Positions 12,647 to 21,150 of a stretch of 64,000 nt of DNA are shown in pieces. Location: positions 159,949 to 223,948 of the forward strand of contig JADJAB010000008.1 in the NCBI GenBank assembly GCA_016704435.1, given 5' to 3'. A model generated the notes under the pieces. The model saw nothing but the letters and a program-made list of their open reading frames with translations. It had not been told where the DNA came from and ran no database searches. Source of the DNA: Rhodobacter sp. Lineage in GTDB: Bacteria > Pseudomonadota > Alphaproteobacteria > Rhodobacterales > Rhodobacteraceae. Each line of letters starts with the position of its first letter. Position 1 is the first letter of the stretch. The position numbers and the translations under genes are program-made.

Positions 12647-13801
12647 ATGGACCGGCGGCATTTCCTGCGCGGGCTTGGCGGGGCGGCCTGTTCGGCGGCA
12701 GCGCACCCCTTGATGACGACGATGTCCTTTGCCGAGGGCGCCGGTCTGGGCGACAACCGGCTGGTGGTGGTGATCCTGCGCGGGGCGATGGACGGGCTGG
12801 ACGTGGTGCAGCCGCGCGGCGACGGCAGCTTTGCCCACGCCCGGCCGGGGCTGGCGCTGGCGCCCGCGCTGGATCTGGACGGGTTCTTCCAGCTGCATGC
12901 CGGATTGTCCGGCCTGATGCCGCTGTGGCAGGCGGGAGAGCTTGGCCTTGTCCATGCCACCTCGACGCCCTATCGCGACAAGCGCAGCCATTTCGACGGC
13001 CAGGACCTGCTGGAGGCCGGGACGGCCGACGGTGCCGGCGGGCGCGACGGCTGGCTGAACCGGCTGTTGCAGGCGGTGCCGGGGGTGACGGCCGAGACCG
13101 CCTATGCGGTGGGCCGCGAGGGGATGCTGATCCTGTCGGGGGCGGCGCCGACGCGGTCCTGGGCGCCGGATCAGCGGCTGGCGCTGTCGGGGCAGGGGCG
13201 GCTGCTGCTGGATCATGTCGCGCATGACGATGCGCTTTTCCGCGAGGCGGTGGGAGAGGCGCTGGTGCTGACCGAAGGCCAGGCCGGGTCCGGGACTGTC
13301 GGGGACGAGGTCGACGGTCTGGTCGATTTCACCGCCGAACGGTTGCGCGGTGCTGCGCGGATTGCCAGCTTCTCGCTGACCGGATGGGACACGCACAAGG
13401 GCCAGGAAAAGGCGCTGCGCCGCCCCTTGGAGCGGCTGGGCCGGGTGGTGACCCGGATGAAGGGCCAGCTTGGGCCGGAGGTCTGGGGCCGGACCGTGCT
13501 GCTGGCAATGACCGAATTCGGCCGCACGCTGCGCGAGAACGGCTCGGGCGGCACCGACCACGGCACCGGCGGCGCGATGCTGGCGGCGGGAGGAGCGGTG
13601 CGCGGCGGGCGGGTGCTGGGCCTCTGGCCGGGGCTGACGGAGGCCGATCTCTACGCCCGGCGCGATCTGATGCCGACCTCGGACCTGCGCGACTGGGCGG
13701 CACAGGCGCTGGCCGGGCTTTATGGCCTGGACCGCGCGGTTCTTGAGGGCGCGGTGTTTCCGGGCCTGCGGATGGCGGCGGAGCGCGGCCTGATCCTGTG
13801 A
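12647..13801 (+). CDS. DUF1501 family protein with Tat-type signal
   Basis: 384 residues. The start MDRRHFLRGLGGAA is fixed by a perfect AGGAGGT and carries a twin-arginine export motif (RRHFLRG) followed by a short hydrophobic stretch. DUF1501 proteins have an alkaline-phosphatase/sulfatase-like fold; visible family blocks are LVVVILRGAMDGLDVVQP, SHFDGQDLLEAG, GWDTHKGQ and EFGRTLRENGSGGTDHGTGG. Likely translocated folded to the periplasm. It follows the DUF1800 gene by two bases and the two presumably act together. Function not established. Confidence 0.87.
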   Translation: MDRRHFLRGLGGAACSAAAHPLMTTMSFAEGAGLGDNRLVVVILRGAMDGLDVVQPRGDGSFAHARPGLALAPALDLDGFFQLHAGLSGLMPLWQAGELGLVHATSTPYRDKRSHFDGQDLLEAGTADGAGGRDGWLNRLLQAVPGVTAETAYAVGREGMLILSGAAPTRSWAPDQRLALSGQGRLLLDHVAHDDALFREAVGEALVLTEGQAGSGTVGDEVDGLVDFTAERLRGAARIASFSLTGWDTHKGQEKALRRPLERLGRVVTRMKGQLGPEVWGRTVLLAMTEFGRTLRENGSGGTDHGTGGAMLAAGGAVRGGRVLGLWPGLTEADLYARRDLMPTSDLRDWAAQALAGLYGLDRAVLEGAVFPGLRMAAERGLIL

Positions 13802-13857
13802 CCTTGCGGTCGCGTCGCGCGGCGCATAGCGTGGCCTTCGGGGCAGAGGGGCCGGGG

Positions 13858-14574
13858 GTGAAGGTGGACGAGGCAAGGCTGGGCGTGGAAGTAAGGGACT
13901 GGGCGCCGCCGCCGCGGCCGGGGCACGAGGCGCTGGAGGGCTGCGCGGTGCGGCTGGAACCGCTGTCGGCAGATGCCCATGCGGCCGATCTGTTCCGCGC
14001 CTATTGCGGCCACGACGCCTTGTGGGACTACCTGCCCTACGGGCCCTTCGTCTCGGCCGGGGCCTATCACCGTTGGGCCAAGGAGCGCGAGGCGGGCGAG
14101 GACCCGCGGTTCTTCGTGCTGCGCGATCAGACGACGGGTCATTGCGGCGGCATCGCCAGCTTTCTGCGGATCCTGCCCGACGCGGGGTCGATCGAGGTCG
14201 GCCATATCTGCATTTCGCCCGAGATGCAGCGCGGGCTGGCGGCGACCGAGGCGATGTGGCTGATGATGGATTGGGCCTTTCGCGCCGGCTACCGGCGCTA
14301 TGAGTGGAAGTGCAATGCGCTGAACCTGGCCTCGCGCCGGGCGGCGCAGCGGCTGGGGTTCAGCTACGAGGGTGTGTTCCGCAACCATCTGGTGGTGAAG
14401 GGGCGCAACCGCGATACCGCCTGGTTCGCGGTGACCGATGGCGACTGGCCGGCGCTGTCCGAGGCGTTCCGGGCCTGGCTGTCGCCGTCGAATTTCGACG
14501 GCAAGGGCCGGCAGAAGGAGCGGCTGTCGGATCTGACGCGTCTGGTGCGGGTGGCCGGCGACCCGGCGCTGTAG
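13858..14574 (+). CDS. GNAT family N-acetyltransferase, RimJ/RimL-like
   Basis: 238 residues from the GTG used here; another GTG 60 bases upstream overlaps the preceding stop but gives a basic N-terminus unlike the family, so the start is uncertain. The acetyl-CoA-binding region is visible in the middle (IEVGHICISPEMQRGLAATEAM), followed by YRRYEWKCNALNLASRRAAQRLGF and the EGVFRNHLVVKGRNRDT ending typical of RimJ/RimL-type acetyltransferases acting on protein N-termini or small molecules. The substrate cannot be told. Confidence 0.85.
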   Translation: MKVDEARLGVEVRDWAPPPRPGHEALEGCAVRLEPLSADAHAADLFRAYCGHDALWDYLPYGPFVSAGAYHRWAKEREAGEDPRFFVLRDQTTGHCGGIASFLRILPDAGSIEVGHICISPEMQRGLAATEAMWLMMDWAFRAGYRRYEWKCNALNLASRRAAQRLGFSYEGVFRNHLVVKGRNRDTAWFAVTDGDWPALSEAFRAWLSPSNFDGKGRQKERLSDLTRLVRVAGDPAL

Positions 14575-14589
14575 CGGGCGGTTTTCGAA

Positions 14590-14750
14590 TTGCATGCCCC
14601 GCGCAAGGCGCGGCGCATATCTTCTTTGTCTCGGCTCTGGCCTTCGGCCAACCGCCTCGGACGCCTCCGGCGGGAGTATTTCGAAAAGAGCAGACCAGCG
14701 GCGGTTTTGGCGGGCCCTCGGCCGAAGGCCTGTTCCGGGCAAGTGCCGGC
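14590..14750. repeat. Composite intergenic repeat, half copy
   Basis: Between the acetyltransferase and response regulator genes. It contains GCATGCCCCGCGCAAGGCGC, a relative of the GAAGCAATTGCGCGCC block of the other copies, then ACGCCTCCGGCGGGAGTATT near 14661-14680, which is one arm of the dispersed inverted repeat without its partner. Apparently a decayed copy. Confidence 0.55.
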
Positions 14751-15467
14751 TCAGACCCGTCCGGGCCGGAACGGCGCGGTTTGCGTCAGCCGGTCGCCCA
14801 GGATCCGGGCCAGCCCCTGCAGCCCCGCCGACGGGTCGGCCAGATCGGCAGTGGCCGCGCCAAGGTCGGTGTCGTGGGTCTGCCGGGCAAGGCCGGCGAG
14901 AAAGCCTGCCAGATAGCGCCGCTCGTCCGGGCCGGGGCCGGCCCCGACCGCCCGTGCCGCCTGGGCAAGATCGTCGTGCAGGGCCAGCATGTCGGCCATC
15001 ACCTCGCCTTCGGCCAGCGGGGCCACGGCGCCGCGTCCGGGCAGCTGGGCCAGCAGGGCGGACTGGAATGCCGACAGCCCGGCCAGCGGCTTGTCGAGAT
15101 AGCCATCCGCCCCTGCCGCCAGCGCGGCGGGGCGGCCTGCGGGATCGCCGCTCATCCCCAGGGTCGACGGGTGGTCGGGGCCGGCCGCGGCGATGTCGCG
15201 AATCAGCTCTTCGCCGCGCCCGTCGGGCAGGCCGAGATCGACCAGGATCACGTCGGGACGGTAAACCCTGAGATGCGCCCGCGCGGCCTCCAGCGTTTCG
15301 GCGCGGCGCAGGCGGGCGCCGGAGCGCTGGCAGAGCAGGCGCAGCGCGTCGCAGGCGAACCGGCTGTCTTCCACCGCCAGAACGGTGATGCCCTGCAGCG
15401 GCAGATCGGCTTCGGCACAGGGGCGGAACGTGGGGGAAAGGGTGATGGCTTCGGGCAGGCGGGGCAT
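14751..15467 (-). CDS. Response regulator receiver protein
   Basis: 238 residues. The CheY-like receiver domain starts near residue 26 (ITVLAVEDSRFACDALRLLC) with acid pair E33/D34, phospho-acceptor D77 in VILVDLGLPDGRG and the conserved lysine in YLDKPLAG. No DNA-binding output follows; the last 100 residues are helical (MADMLALHDDLAQAARAVGA) and may form a four-helix or Hpt-like partner domain. The start MPRLPEAITL is chosen over a longer Pro-rich extension that lacks family character. No histidine kinase is adjacent, so its partner is unknown. Confidence 0.8.
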   Translation of the reverse strand: MPRLPEAITLSPTFRPCAEADLPLQGITVLAVEDSRFACDALRLLCQRSGARLRRAETLEAARAHLRVYRPDVILVDLGLPDGRGEELIRDIAAAGPDHPSTLGMSGDPAGRPAALAAGADGYLDKPLAGLSAFQSALLAQLPGRGAVAPLAEGEVMADMLALHDDLAQAARAVGAGPGPDERRYLAGFLAGLARQTHDTDLGAATADLADPSAGLQGLARILGDRLTQTAPFRPGRV

Positions 15468-15721
15468 GGCAGACCTCGGGCAATTGGGGGGCAATTGGGC
15501 GGCGGCTGAGGGGCGGCTGGGGGGCGGCAGGGGGGCGGCAGGGCAGGGATGACCCGAGCCTAGGCATGTCACGGTGAACAGCCGGTAAACGTGGCCTGCG
15601 AAATCGCGCCGCACGGCTTCGGCGCAGTCCTGGCGCCGGGTGCGGCGGGCCGCCCCTTGCCCTTGGCCGTCACTTTGGCCGATAAGGCCGCAACGACAGC
15701 CCCCGGACCAGGAGCCGCGCG

Positions 15722-16122
<401 letters not shown>

Positions 16123-16126
<4 letters not shown>

Positions 16127-16404
16127 CCATCACCGCGGGGCTGGTGCTCTATTCCGTCTTCTGGTTCCTGACTTTCCTGATCGTGCTGCAGATCCGCACC
16201 CGGACGCAGGACGAGACCGGAGAGATCGTTCCCGGCACCCCGGCCGGGGCACCTGCCACCGAAGACGTCGGCCGCAGCGCGAAGATCGCCACGCTGATCG
16301 CCACGGCGATCTGGGCGGTGGCCGTGTGGATCATCCTTTCGGGCGTGATCACGCTGGAAGATATCGACCTCTTCCACCGGCTGGGCTTTCACCGGCTGGA
16401 CTGA
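16123..16404 (+). CDS. DUF1467 family membrane protein
   Basis: 93 residues with two membrane segments: VLYSVFWFLTFLIVLQIRTR near the start and ATLIATAIWAVAVWIILSGV in the second half, separated by a polar stretch. The C-terminus DLFHRLGFHRLD is typical of the family. Function unknown. Start ATGA overlaps the stop of the epimerase gene. Confidence 0.85.
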
Positions 16405-16410
16405 CGCCGC

Positions 16411-17106
16411 CTAGCGCCCTGCGGCGGCAAGACGGTGATAGAGGTGGGTGAAGCTGGCCGCGCCCAGCACCGGCACCAGCAGATTGGCCAGCGGCAGCGA
16501 CAGCGGCACCGCCATCAGCACGCCGGCGGCCCAGATCGCCGGCAGGTTGCGCCGCCGCATCGCACGGGCGGCCTCGGGCGGCAGGCGGCGCATGGCGACC
16601 ATGGTGAAATACTCGCGCCCCAGCAGGAAGCCGTTCAGCACCCAGAACAGCGCGAGGTAGAAAGGGCCGGTGAAGGCCAGGAGGACCAGCCCCACCAGGT
16701 TCAGCGCCAGCACGAGACCCAGCAGATTGAGCGTTTCGACAAGGGCTGCCCCCCATTTTGCGCGCGGGACGGGCGGAAGGTATGCGTAGTGGCGCGCCTC
16801 GACCGCCGCAGCGACATCTTCGAGGAACAGGCCCGAGAAGACGCCGGCAACCGGCACCATCAGGAAGGTCGACAGGAAGACCATCAGGAAGAGCGACGCC
16901 CAGCCGAGGAAGGTTTGAACGCCGTTTACCCGCCCGATGACCGGCAGATCCACCGCCTCGGCGGTCAGTGCCTGGATCGCCAGGAGGAACGCGGCGTAGA
17001 CGGCGAAAAGAAGGGCCAGCGTCAGGCCGAGGCCAAGCACCATGACCCGACGAAAGCGCGGATCGCCGATTTGTCCCAGCGCCCGGAGAAAATCGCCGAA
17101 GATCAC
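16411..17106 (-). CDS. EI24/CysZ-like membrane protein
   Basis: 231 residues from a GTG that overlaps the stop of the upstream nitroreductase gene (GTGA). Four or more hydrophobic segments (for example VLGLGLTLALLFAVYAAFLL, WASLFLMVFLSTFLMVPVAG, LVLALNLVGLVLLAFTG) and the EI24 hallmark stretch GREYFTMVAMRRLPPEAARA. The EI24 family includes the sulfate permease-like CysZ; whether this protein moves sulfate is not shown. Confidence 0.85.
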   Translation of the reverse strand: MIFGDFLRALGQIGDPRFRRVMVLGLGLTLALLFAVYAAFLLAIQALTAEAVDLPVIGRVNGVQTFLGWASLFLMVFLSTFLMVPVAGVFSGLFLEDVAAAVEARHYAYLPPVPRAKWGAALVETLNLLGLVLALNLVGLVLLAFTGPFYLALFWVLNGFLLGREYFTMVAMRRLPPEAARAMRRRNLPAIWAAGVLMAVPLSLPLANLLVPVLGAASFTHLYHRLAAAGR

Positions 17107-17696
17107 GGCGCCAGCCGGGTGACGATGCGGGCAAGATCCGGGCGCGGCCGGTCGGGCGCGTCCTTGGGCGCGTCCTCGGGCGGGGGAGTGCCGATATGGA
17201 CGATCCCGGCCACCGTTTCGCCTTCCGTGCAGCCGAAGGCCTGGGCGCGGAAGGTGGCGTCATGGGCGGGCCAGCCGGTCAGCCAGCAGGCGCCCCAGCC
17301 TGCTGCGCTTGCGACACTGACGAGGTTCATGCACAGCGCGCCGGCCGACAGGACCTGTTCGACCTGCGGCACCTTTTCGGCCGGCTTCGGCGAGGAGATC
17401 ACCACCACCGCCAGCCTGCCCAGATCGTATTGCCCGCGACCCTTGGCGATCTTTTCGGCATCGCCGCCCAGGGTCCTGGCCCGCGCCTCTGCCAGATCGG
17501 CCAGCCGCGCGAAGGCGGCGCCTTCGACGACGACCAGCCGCCAGGGTTCGAGCTTGCCGTGATCGGGGACGCGCAGGGCGGCGGCGAGGATCTCGTCCAG
17601 GGCCTCGGGCGAGGGGACCGGCGCGGTGAACAGCTTTGCCGGGCGCGACCGCCGGGTCAGCAGGAACTCCAGCGCGGCCTGGTTTGGGCGGGGCAT
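17103..17696 (-). CDS. Nitroreductase family protein
   Basis: 197 residues. FMN-dependent NAD(P)H oxidoreductase fold: the N-terminus LTRRSRPAKLFTAPVPSPEA, then VPDHGKLEPWRLVVVEG and ALCMNLVSVASAAGWGACWL. The start MPRPNQAALEFLLTRRS fits the family (similar to YdjA); a longer N-terminal reading is not family-like. It belongs to a two-gene operon with the EI24 protein. Substrate unknown; YdjA-like enzymes reduce nitroaromatics slowly. Confidence 0.88.
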   Translation of the reverse strand: MPRPNQAALEFLLTRRSRPAKLFTAPVPSPEALDEILAAALRVPDHGKLEPWRLVVVEGAAFARLADLAEARARTLGGDAEKIAKGRGQYDLGRLAVVVISSPKPAEKVPQVEQVLSAGALCMNLVSVASAAGWGACWLTGWPAHDATFRAQAFGCTEGETVAGIVHIGTPPPEDAPKDAPDRPRPDLARIVTRLAP

Positions 17697-17756
17697 GTCG
17701 GGTCTCCGGATGTTCGGACCGAAGGTAAGGCCGGGCGTCGCCCCTGACCAGCCCCC

Positions 17757-18020
17757 GTGGTGAAGCAATTGTGCGCCTGCCGGCGCAAGTCCATTTGCTG
17801 GCAGGGGTTGCGCTTGCATCCCACCGCGGCTGATGAGGGGCGCTGCCCCTCAAACTCCCCGAAGTATTTGAGCCAAGATGAAGGGGCAAGCAAGCTCGTC
17901 CAGCTTCATCCTGGTTCAGCTTTCCGCGCGCGGCGCGCGGGCGCGAGCCGGTTGCGCCGAAGGCGCAGAGGCGAGACAAGAGGTATGCGGCGCAGCCGCG
18001 CAATTGCTTTGCCGGTCGTG
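17757..18020. repeat. Composite intergenic repeat, copy B
   Basis: Holds no gene. From left to right: GTGAAGCAATTGTGCGCCTG with a complementary CCGGCGCAAG; a GGGGCGCTGCCCCT dyad; the left arm AAGTATTTGAGCCAAGATGA (17862 on) with a degraded right arm CTTCATCCTGGTTCA; a GC palindrome CCGCGCGCGGCGCGCGG; and GAGGCGAGACAAGAGGTATG followed by GCGGCGCAGCCGCGCAATTG. The same blocks in the same order occur at 25.63-25.96 kb. Confidence 0.8.
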
Positions 18021-18021
18021 G

Positions 18022-18282
18022 TCAGTCCAGCCGGAAGACCTTGTCGCGCGAAGATGCCCCGCGCAGCAATGTCAGCCGCGATTTCGGCACGCCAAGCGCG
18101 CGCGCCAATAGCGCCTGGGCTGCCGCGGTGGCCTTGCCATCCTCGGGCACCACGGTCACCGCTATGCGGATCGGATCGCCGGGCTGCAGGCTTTCGGTCC
18201 GCGCGTTCGGGGTCACCCGAACGGCGATCGCGGTCCCCTGGATGGCGCGGGCGCTGAGGTCGGGCAGGGGCGGGCGGGCCAT
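18022..18282 (-). CDS. DUF167/YggU family protein
   Basis: 86 residues. Small alpha/beta protein of the UPF0235/YggU family: IAVRVTPNARTESL near residue 19 and DGKATAAAQALLARALGVPKSRLTLLRGASSRDKVF in the second half. Function unknown. The start MARPPLPDLSARA is the ATG next to a suitable purine run; the much longer open frame upstream is only the antisense of the deacetylase-like gene. Confidence 0.88.
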   Translation of the reverse strand: MARPPLPDLSARAIQGTAIAVRVTPNARTESLQPGDPIRIAVTVVPEDGKATAAAQALLARALGVPKSRLTLLRGASSRDKVFRLD

Positions 18283-18357
18283 GGGCACTCCTTTGACCTG
18301 CAGCCTGCCCTGTGCCACACCCTCCTGCAAGATGCGGATGCAGGAAGGGCCCCGACG

Positions 18358-19461
18358 ATGACCACCGCGTTTTTCTGGGATGAACGCTGCTTCTGGCATG
18401 GCGGCGGCAACTACGCCTTGACCATGCCAGTGGGCGGCTATGTGCAGCCCCTGCCTGCCGGCCTGCCGGAAAACCCCGAGACCAAGCGGCGGCTGAAGAA
18501 CCTGGCCGAGGTTTCGGGCCTGTGGCGCGAAATGGCGGTTCAATCCGCTGATCCGGCCAGGCGGGACGAGTTGCTGCGGGTGCATCCGGCGGCGTATCTT
18601 GCCGCCTTCAAGGCCGCCTCGGATGCGGGCGGGGGCGAGCTTGGCCTGCGAACGCCCTTTGGGCCGGGCGGCTACGAGCTTGCCGCGCTTTCCGCCGGGC
18701 TGGCGGTCCGTGCCCTGCGCGCCGTGCTGAAAGGCGAGGCCGCAAATGCCTATGCGCTGTCGCGCCCGCCGGGGCATCATTGCCTGCCCGACTGGCCGAA
18801 CGGCTTCTGCCTGATGGCCAATATCGCCATCGCAATCCGCGCGGTCCAGGCCGAAGGCCTCGCTGCCCGCATTGCCGTGATCGACTGGGATGTGCACCAC
18901 GGCAACGGCACCGAAGCGGTCTTTCTGGCCGACCCCGAGGTGCTGACGATCAGCCTGCATCAGGACCGCAACTATCCGCTGGATACCGGCGCCGCCGACG
19001 TGCGCGGCGAAGGTGCAGCCTTTGGTTCCAACATCAACATTCCCTTGCCGCCGGGGCTTGGCCACAAGGGCTATCTTGCCGCTTTCGACCGCATCGTGCT
19101 GCCCGCGCTGCAGCGCTTTCACCCCGAGGCGATCGTGATCGCCTGCGGCTATGACGCCTCGGCCTTCGATCCGCTGGGCCGGATGCTGGCCACGGCCGAG
19201 ACCTTTCGCCAGATGACCGCCCGCGTGAAAGAGGCAGCGGGCGAGTTGTGCGGCGGGCGGCTGGTTCTGGTGCATGAGGGCGGCTATTCCGAGGTCCATG
19301 TGCCGTTCTGCGGCCATGCGGTGCTGGAAGAACTGACCGGCAGCGCCATCCGCGTGCCCGACCCGATGGCCGCGACGCTGGAAAGGCGCCAGCCCGATGC
19401 CCGCTTCGACGCCTTCGCAGATGCCTGGATCGACGATCTGGCGGCGCTGTTCGCGACCTGA
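18358..19461 (+). CDS. Class II histone deacetylase-like/acetylpolyamine amidohydrolase
   Basis: 367 residues. Zinc hydrolase removing acetyl groups from acetylated amines or lysines. Catalytic histidine pair H140-H141 in RPPGHHCLPD, zinc ligands D178 and H180 in DWDVHHGNGTE, third aspartate in ACGYDASAFDPLG, and the late motif LVHEGGYS. The N-terminus MTTAFFWDERCFWHGGGNYA is the one seen in class II bacterial deacetylase-like proteins. In bacteria these usually act on polyamines or secondary metabolites; the substrate here is unknown. Confidence 0.9.
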   Translation: MTTAFFWDERCFWHGGGNYALTMPVGGYVQPLPAGLPENPETKRRLKNLAEVSGLWREMAVQSADPARRDELLRVHPAAYLAAFKAASDAGGGELGLRTPFGPGGYELAALSAGLAVRALRAVLKGEAANAYALSRPPGHHCLPDWPNGFCLMANIAIAIRAVQAEGLAARIAVIDWDVHHGNGTEAVFLADPEVLTISLHQDRNYPLDTGAADVRGEGAAFGSNINIPLPPGLGHKGYLAAFDRIVLPALQRFHPEAIVIACGYDASAFDPLGRMLATAETFRQMTARVKEAAGELCGGRLVLVHEGGYSEVHVPFCGHAVLEELTGSAIRVPDPMAATLERRQPDARFDAFADAWIDDLAALFAT

Positions 19462-19515
19462 AGCGAATTGCGTTCAAACTGAATCGGATTGATCGCAAAC
19501 CAGCGGCGGAACGTT

Positions 19516-20337
19516 TCAACCGACCGGCGCCATCGCCTTGAACGGCCAGACCATCGGGCTGGTATGGGTAATCAGCTTGTCCTTTTCCTTCGGCGTAAGG
19601 CGGGGAAAGAAGGTCAGCCCGGTCTTTGCCTCGAGCGCCGGCAGCGAGGAGATCAGGCGGTCGTCGATCGGCTCGGATCCCAGCGTTTGCGGCACCTCGA
19701 GTGCCAGGATGTTCAGGTTGTCGGGATCGTCGAACGGATAGCGTTCGGGGTCGGCCAGGATCAGGAAGAAGGCCTCCGGCACCGGAACCAGCAGGCCGTT
19801 TGGCCGCTTGATCAGCGGCGGGTCGGCGCCGAAGACCGGGCCCACGATGGCCCAGACCTGCTTGCGTTCGGGCGCGTAGGCGCGGATCACCTGCTTTTCC
19901 AGCCGCTGCCAGATGCCCCGGTTCATGCCGGCGCGCTGCGGCGCGATGTTGGACATGAAGAAGGTCTCGAACTGCGCGACACGGCCGAACTGGGTGTTGA
20001 TGGCGAAGTTCGGCACCAGATGGCCGCGGTCGTGGCCGATGCCGTTCACGCGCGAGAATCCCCGGCTGCCGATCTGCCAGTCCGGCGGCAGGCGGGGGTC
20101 GTCGTGGAACATCTCGGGGCGTTCATAATCGACGTCGCGGGTGGCGGCGGAGACCTGGTAGGCCGCCCAGAGCGGTTGCAGCCGGGCCGGGCAGAAACCC
20201 AGAGCATAGCCGTGGTTGACGATGATGGTCACCGGACGCGTGGCGTCGCCGTTGGCGGGTGGACCGTGCAGGCAGAAGAACTCGAGAAAATGCGCGAGCG
20301 GGGCCGAAGTCGGCAGAAGGTCGGAGTGATCGGTCAT
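19516..20337 (-). CDS. DNA/RNA non-specific endonuclease
   Basis: 273 residues, beta-beta-alpha metal nuclease of the NUC1/EndoG family. The active site DRGH is at 103-106 (HDRGHLVPNFAI), and the magnesium-site asparagine and following block are present (FFMSNIAPQRAGMNRGIWQRLEKQ). No signal peptide is visible at the chosen start MTDHSDLL, so location is uncertain; many relatives are secreted with a toxin or scavenging role. It stands alone, with 439 bases of repeat-rich DNA behind it. Confidence 0.9.
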   Translation of the reverse strand: MTDHSDLLPTSAPLAHFLEFFCLHGPPANGDATRPVTIIVNHGYALGFCPARLQPLWAAYQVSAATRDVDYERPEMFHDDPRLPPDWQIGSRGFSRVNGIGHDRGHLVPNFAINTQFGRVAQFETFFMSNIAPQRAGMNRGIWQRLEKQVIRAYAPERKQVWAIVGPVFGADPPLIKRPNGLLVPVPEAFFLILADPERYPFDDPDNLNILALEVPQTLGSEPIDDRLISSLPALEAKTGLTFFPRLTPKEKDKLITHTSPMVWPFKAMAPVG

Positions 20338-20438
20338 CGAGACGCCTGCAGGGTCAGGGTGAAGGAAAGACGCATGGCGTGATCGTGCCACGAATACGGC
20401 CTCGGCAACAGGGCTTCGACGGGTGAAGCCATCGTGCG

Positions 20439-20743
20439 GCTGCGCCGCAAGCCTTTCATCTCGTCGGCGCGCTGGCGCGCTTCTCCTCGGGTGGCAGGGG
20501 GGCGAGGCAGGCGGGGGGCGAGGCAGGCGGGGGGCGAGGCAGGCGGGGGGCGAGGCAGGCGGGCGGCGCCAGGCACGGTCGCCCCAACGGTGCTCCCGTG
20601 GTCCGCGCAAGAAAGAACTGCGCCGCAGGCATCCGGTGGACAGATGGGACCCGGGCCTCCGGGAAGGGCGTCGCGCCTGGGCCGCAGACCCCGAGGAGAA
20701 GCGCGGCAGCGCGCCGACGAGACAAGGAACTTGCGGCCTTGCC
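20439..20743. repeat. Inverted-repeat element enclosing a 16-bp minisatellite
   Basis: Two imperfect arms, about 50 bases each: left 20439-20491, right 20689-20743. Their core TCTCGTCGGCGCGCTG...GCGCTTCTCCTCGGG differs at one base over 32. Between them lie a four-unit tandem repeat and GC-rich filler. The right arm (CCGAGGAGAAGCGC ... GACGAGACAAGG) is shared with the composite repeat near 25.86 kb. No gene is supported inside. Confidence 0.75.
20503..20563. repeat. 16-bp tandem repeat, about 4 units
   Basis: Unit CGAGGCAGGCGGGGGG starts at 20503, 20519, 20535 and 20551; the fourth is incomplete. It sits in the loop of the larger inverted-repeat element. The purine-rich strand has G runs that could form quadruplex-like structure. 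Confidence 0.9.
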
Positions 20744-20776
20744 CCTGGCAAGGACGCTCCGCTTGACAACCGCCGG

Positions 20777-21019
20777 TCAGCTCTCGGCCCGGTCGATCCG
20801 GTAGCTGCCTTCGGGCAGGTTCAGTGCCGCGGCCAGGTCGGCCAGTTGCGCCAGCGACAGGGTGATCCGCGCGGTCTCTTCGGTTTCCGGGTCGAATTGC
20901 TCGACCGTCACGCAATCCTCGAAGGCCGAGATGACGATGTCGCCTTGCAGGGGCAGATCACCGCCCTCGTCGACCAGCGTGACGATGGTGGCGTCGAATT
21001 CGTGCTCGATGGTGAACAT
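20777..21019 (-). CDS. Conserved hypothetical protein, 80 residues
   Basis: Acidic protein, MFTIEHEFDATIVTLVDEGG onward, with alternating hydrophobic beta-like stretches (DIVISAFEDCVTVEQFD) and a C-terminal helix (LSLAQLADLAAALNLPEGSYRI). I recognise the type as a small protein common in Rhodobacterales genomes but know no function. Codon use and composition match the surrounding core genes, supporting it as real. Confidence 0.65.
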   Translation of the reverse strand: MFTIEHEFDATIVTLVDEGGDLPLQGDIVISAFEDCVTVEQFDPETEETARITLSLAQLADLAAALNLPEGSYRIDRAES

Positions 21020-21150
21020 GGCCCGAGGCTAGCCGCAAAGCGCCCGCCGGGGCAATGGATTCGGTGGCCGATTGCCGGGGCCGCGGCCGGGGGCGTTGAC
21101 AGCTGCGTGAGGGGGCTTTCGCCGCCGCATGGACCTGCTAGCTTTCACCC

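Noticed and set aside
18283..19317. Upstream extension of the DUF167 frame across the deacetylase gene
   Set aside because: Antisense shadow; the family start and length are satisfied by the 86-residue gene.
20503..20563. Possible CRISPR array
   Set aside because: Units are 16 bases and directly contiguous with no spacers; a simple tandem repeat. No cas genes and no spaced repeats were seen anywhere in the window.
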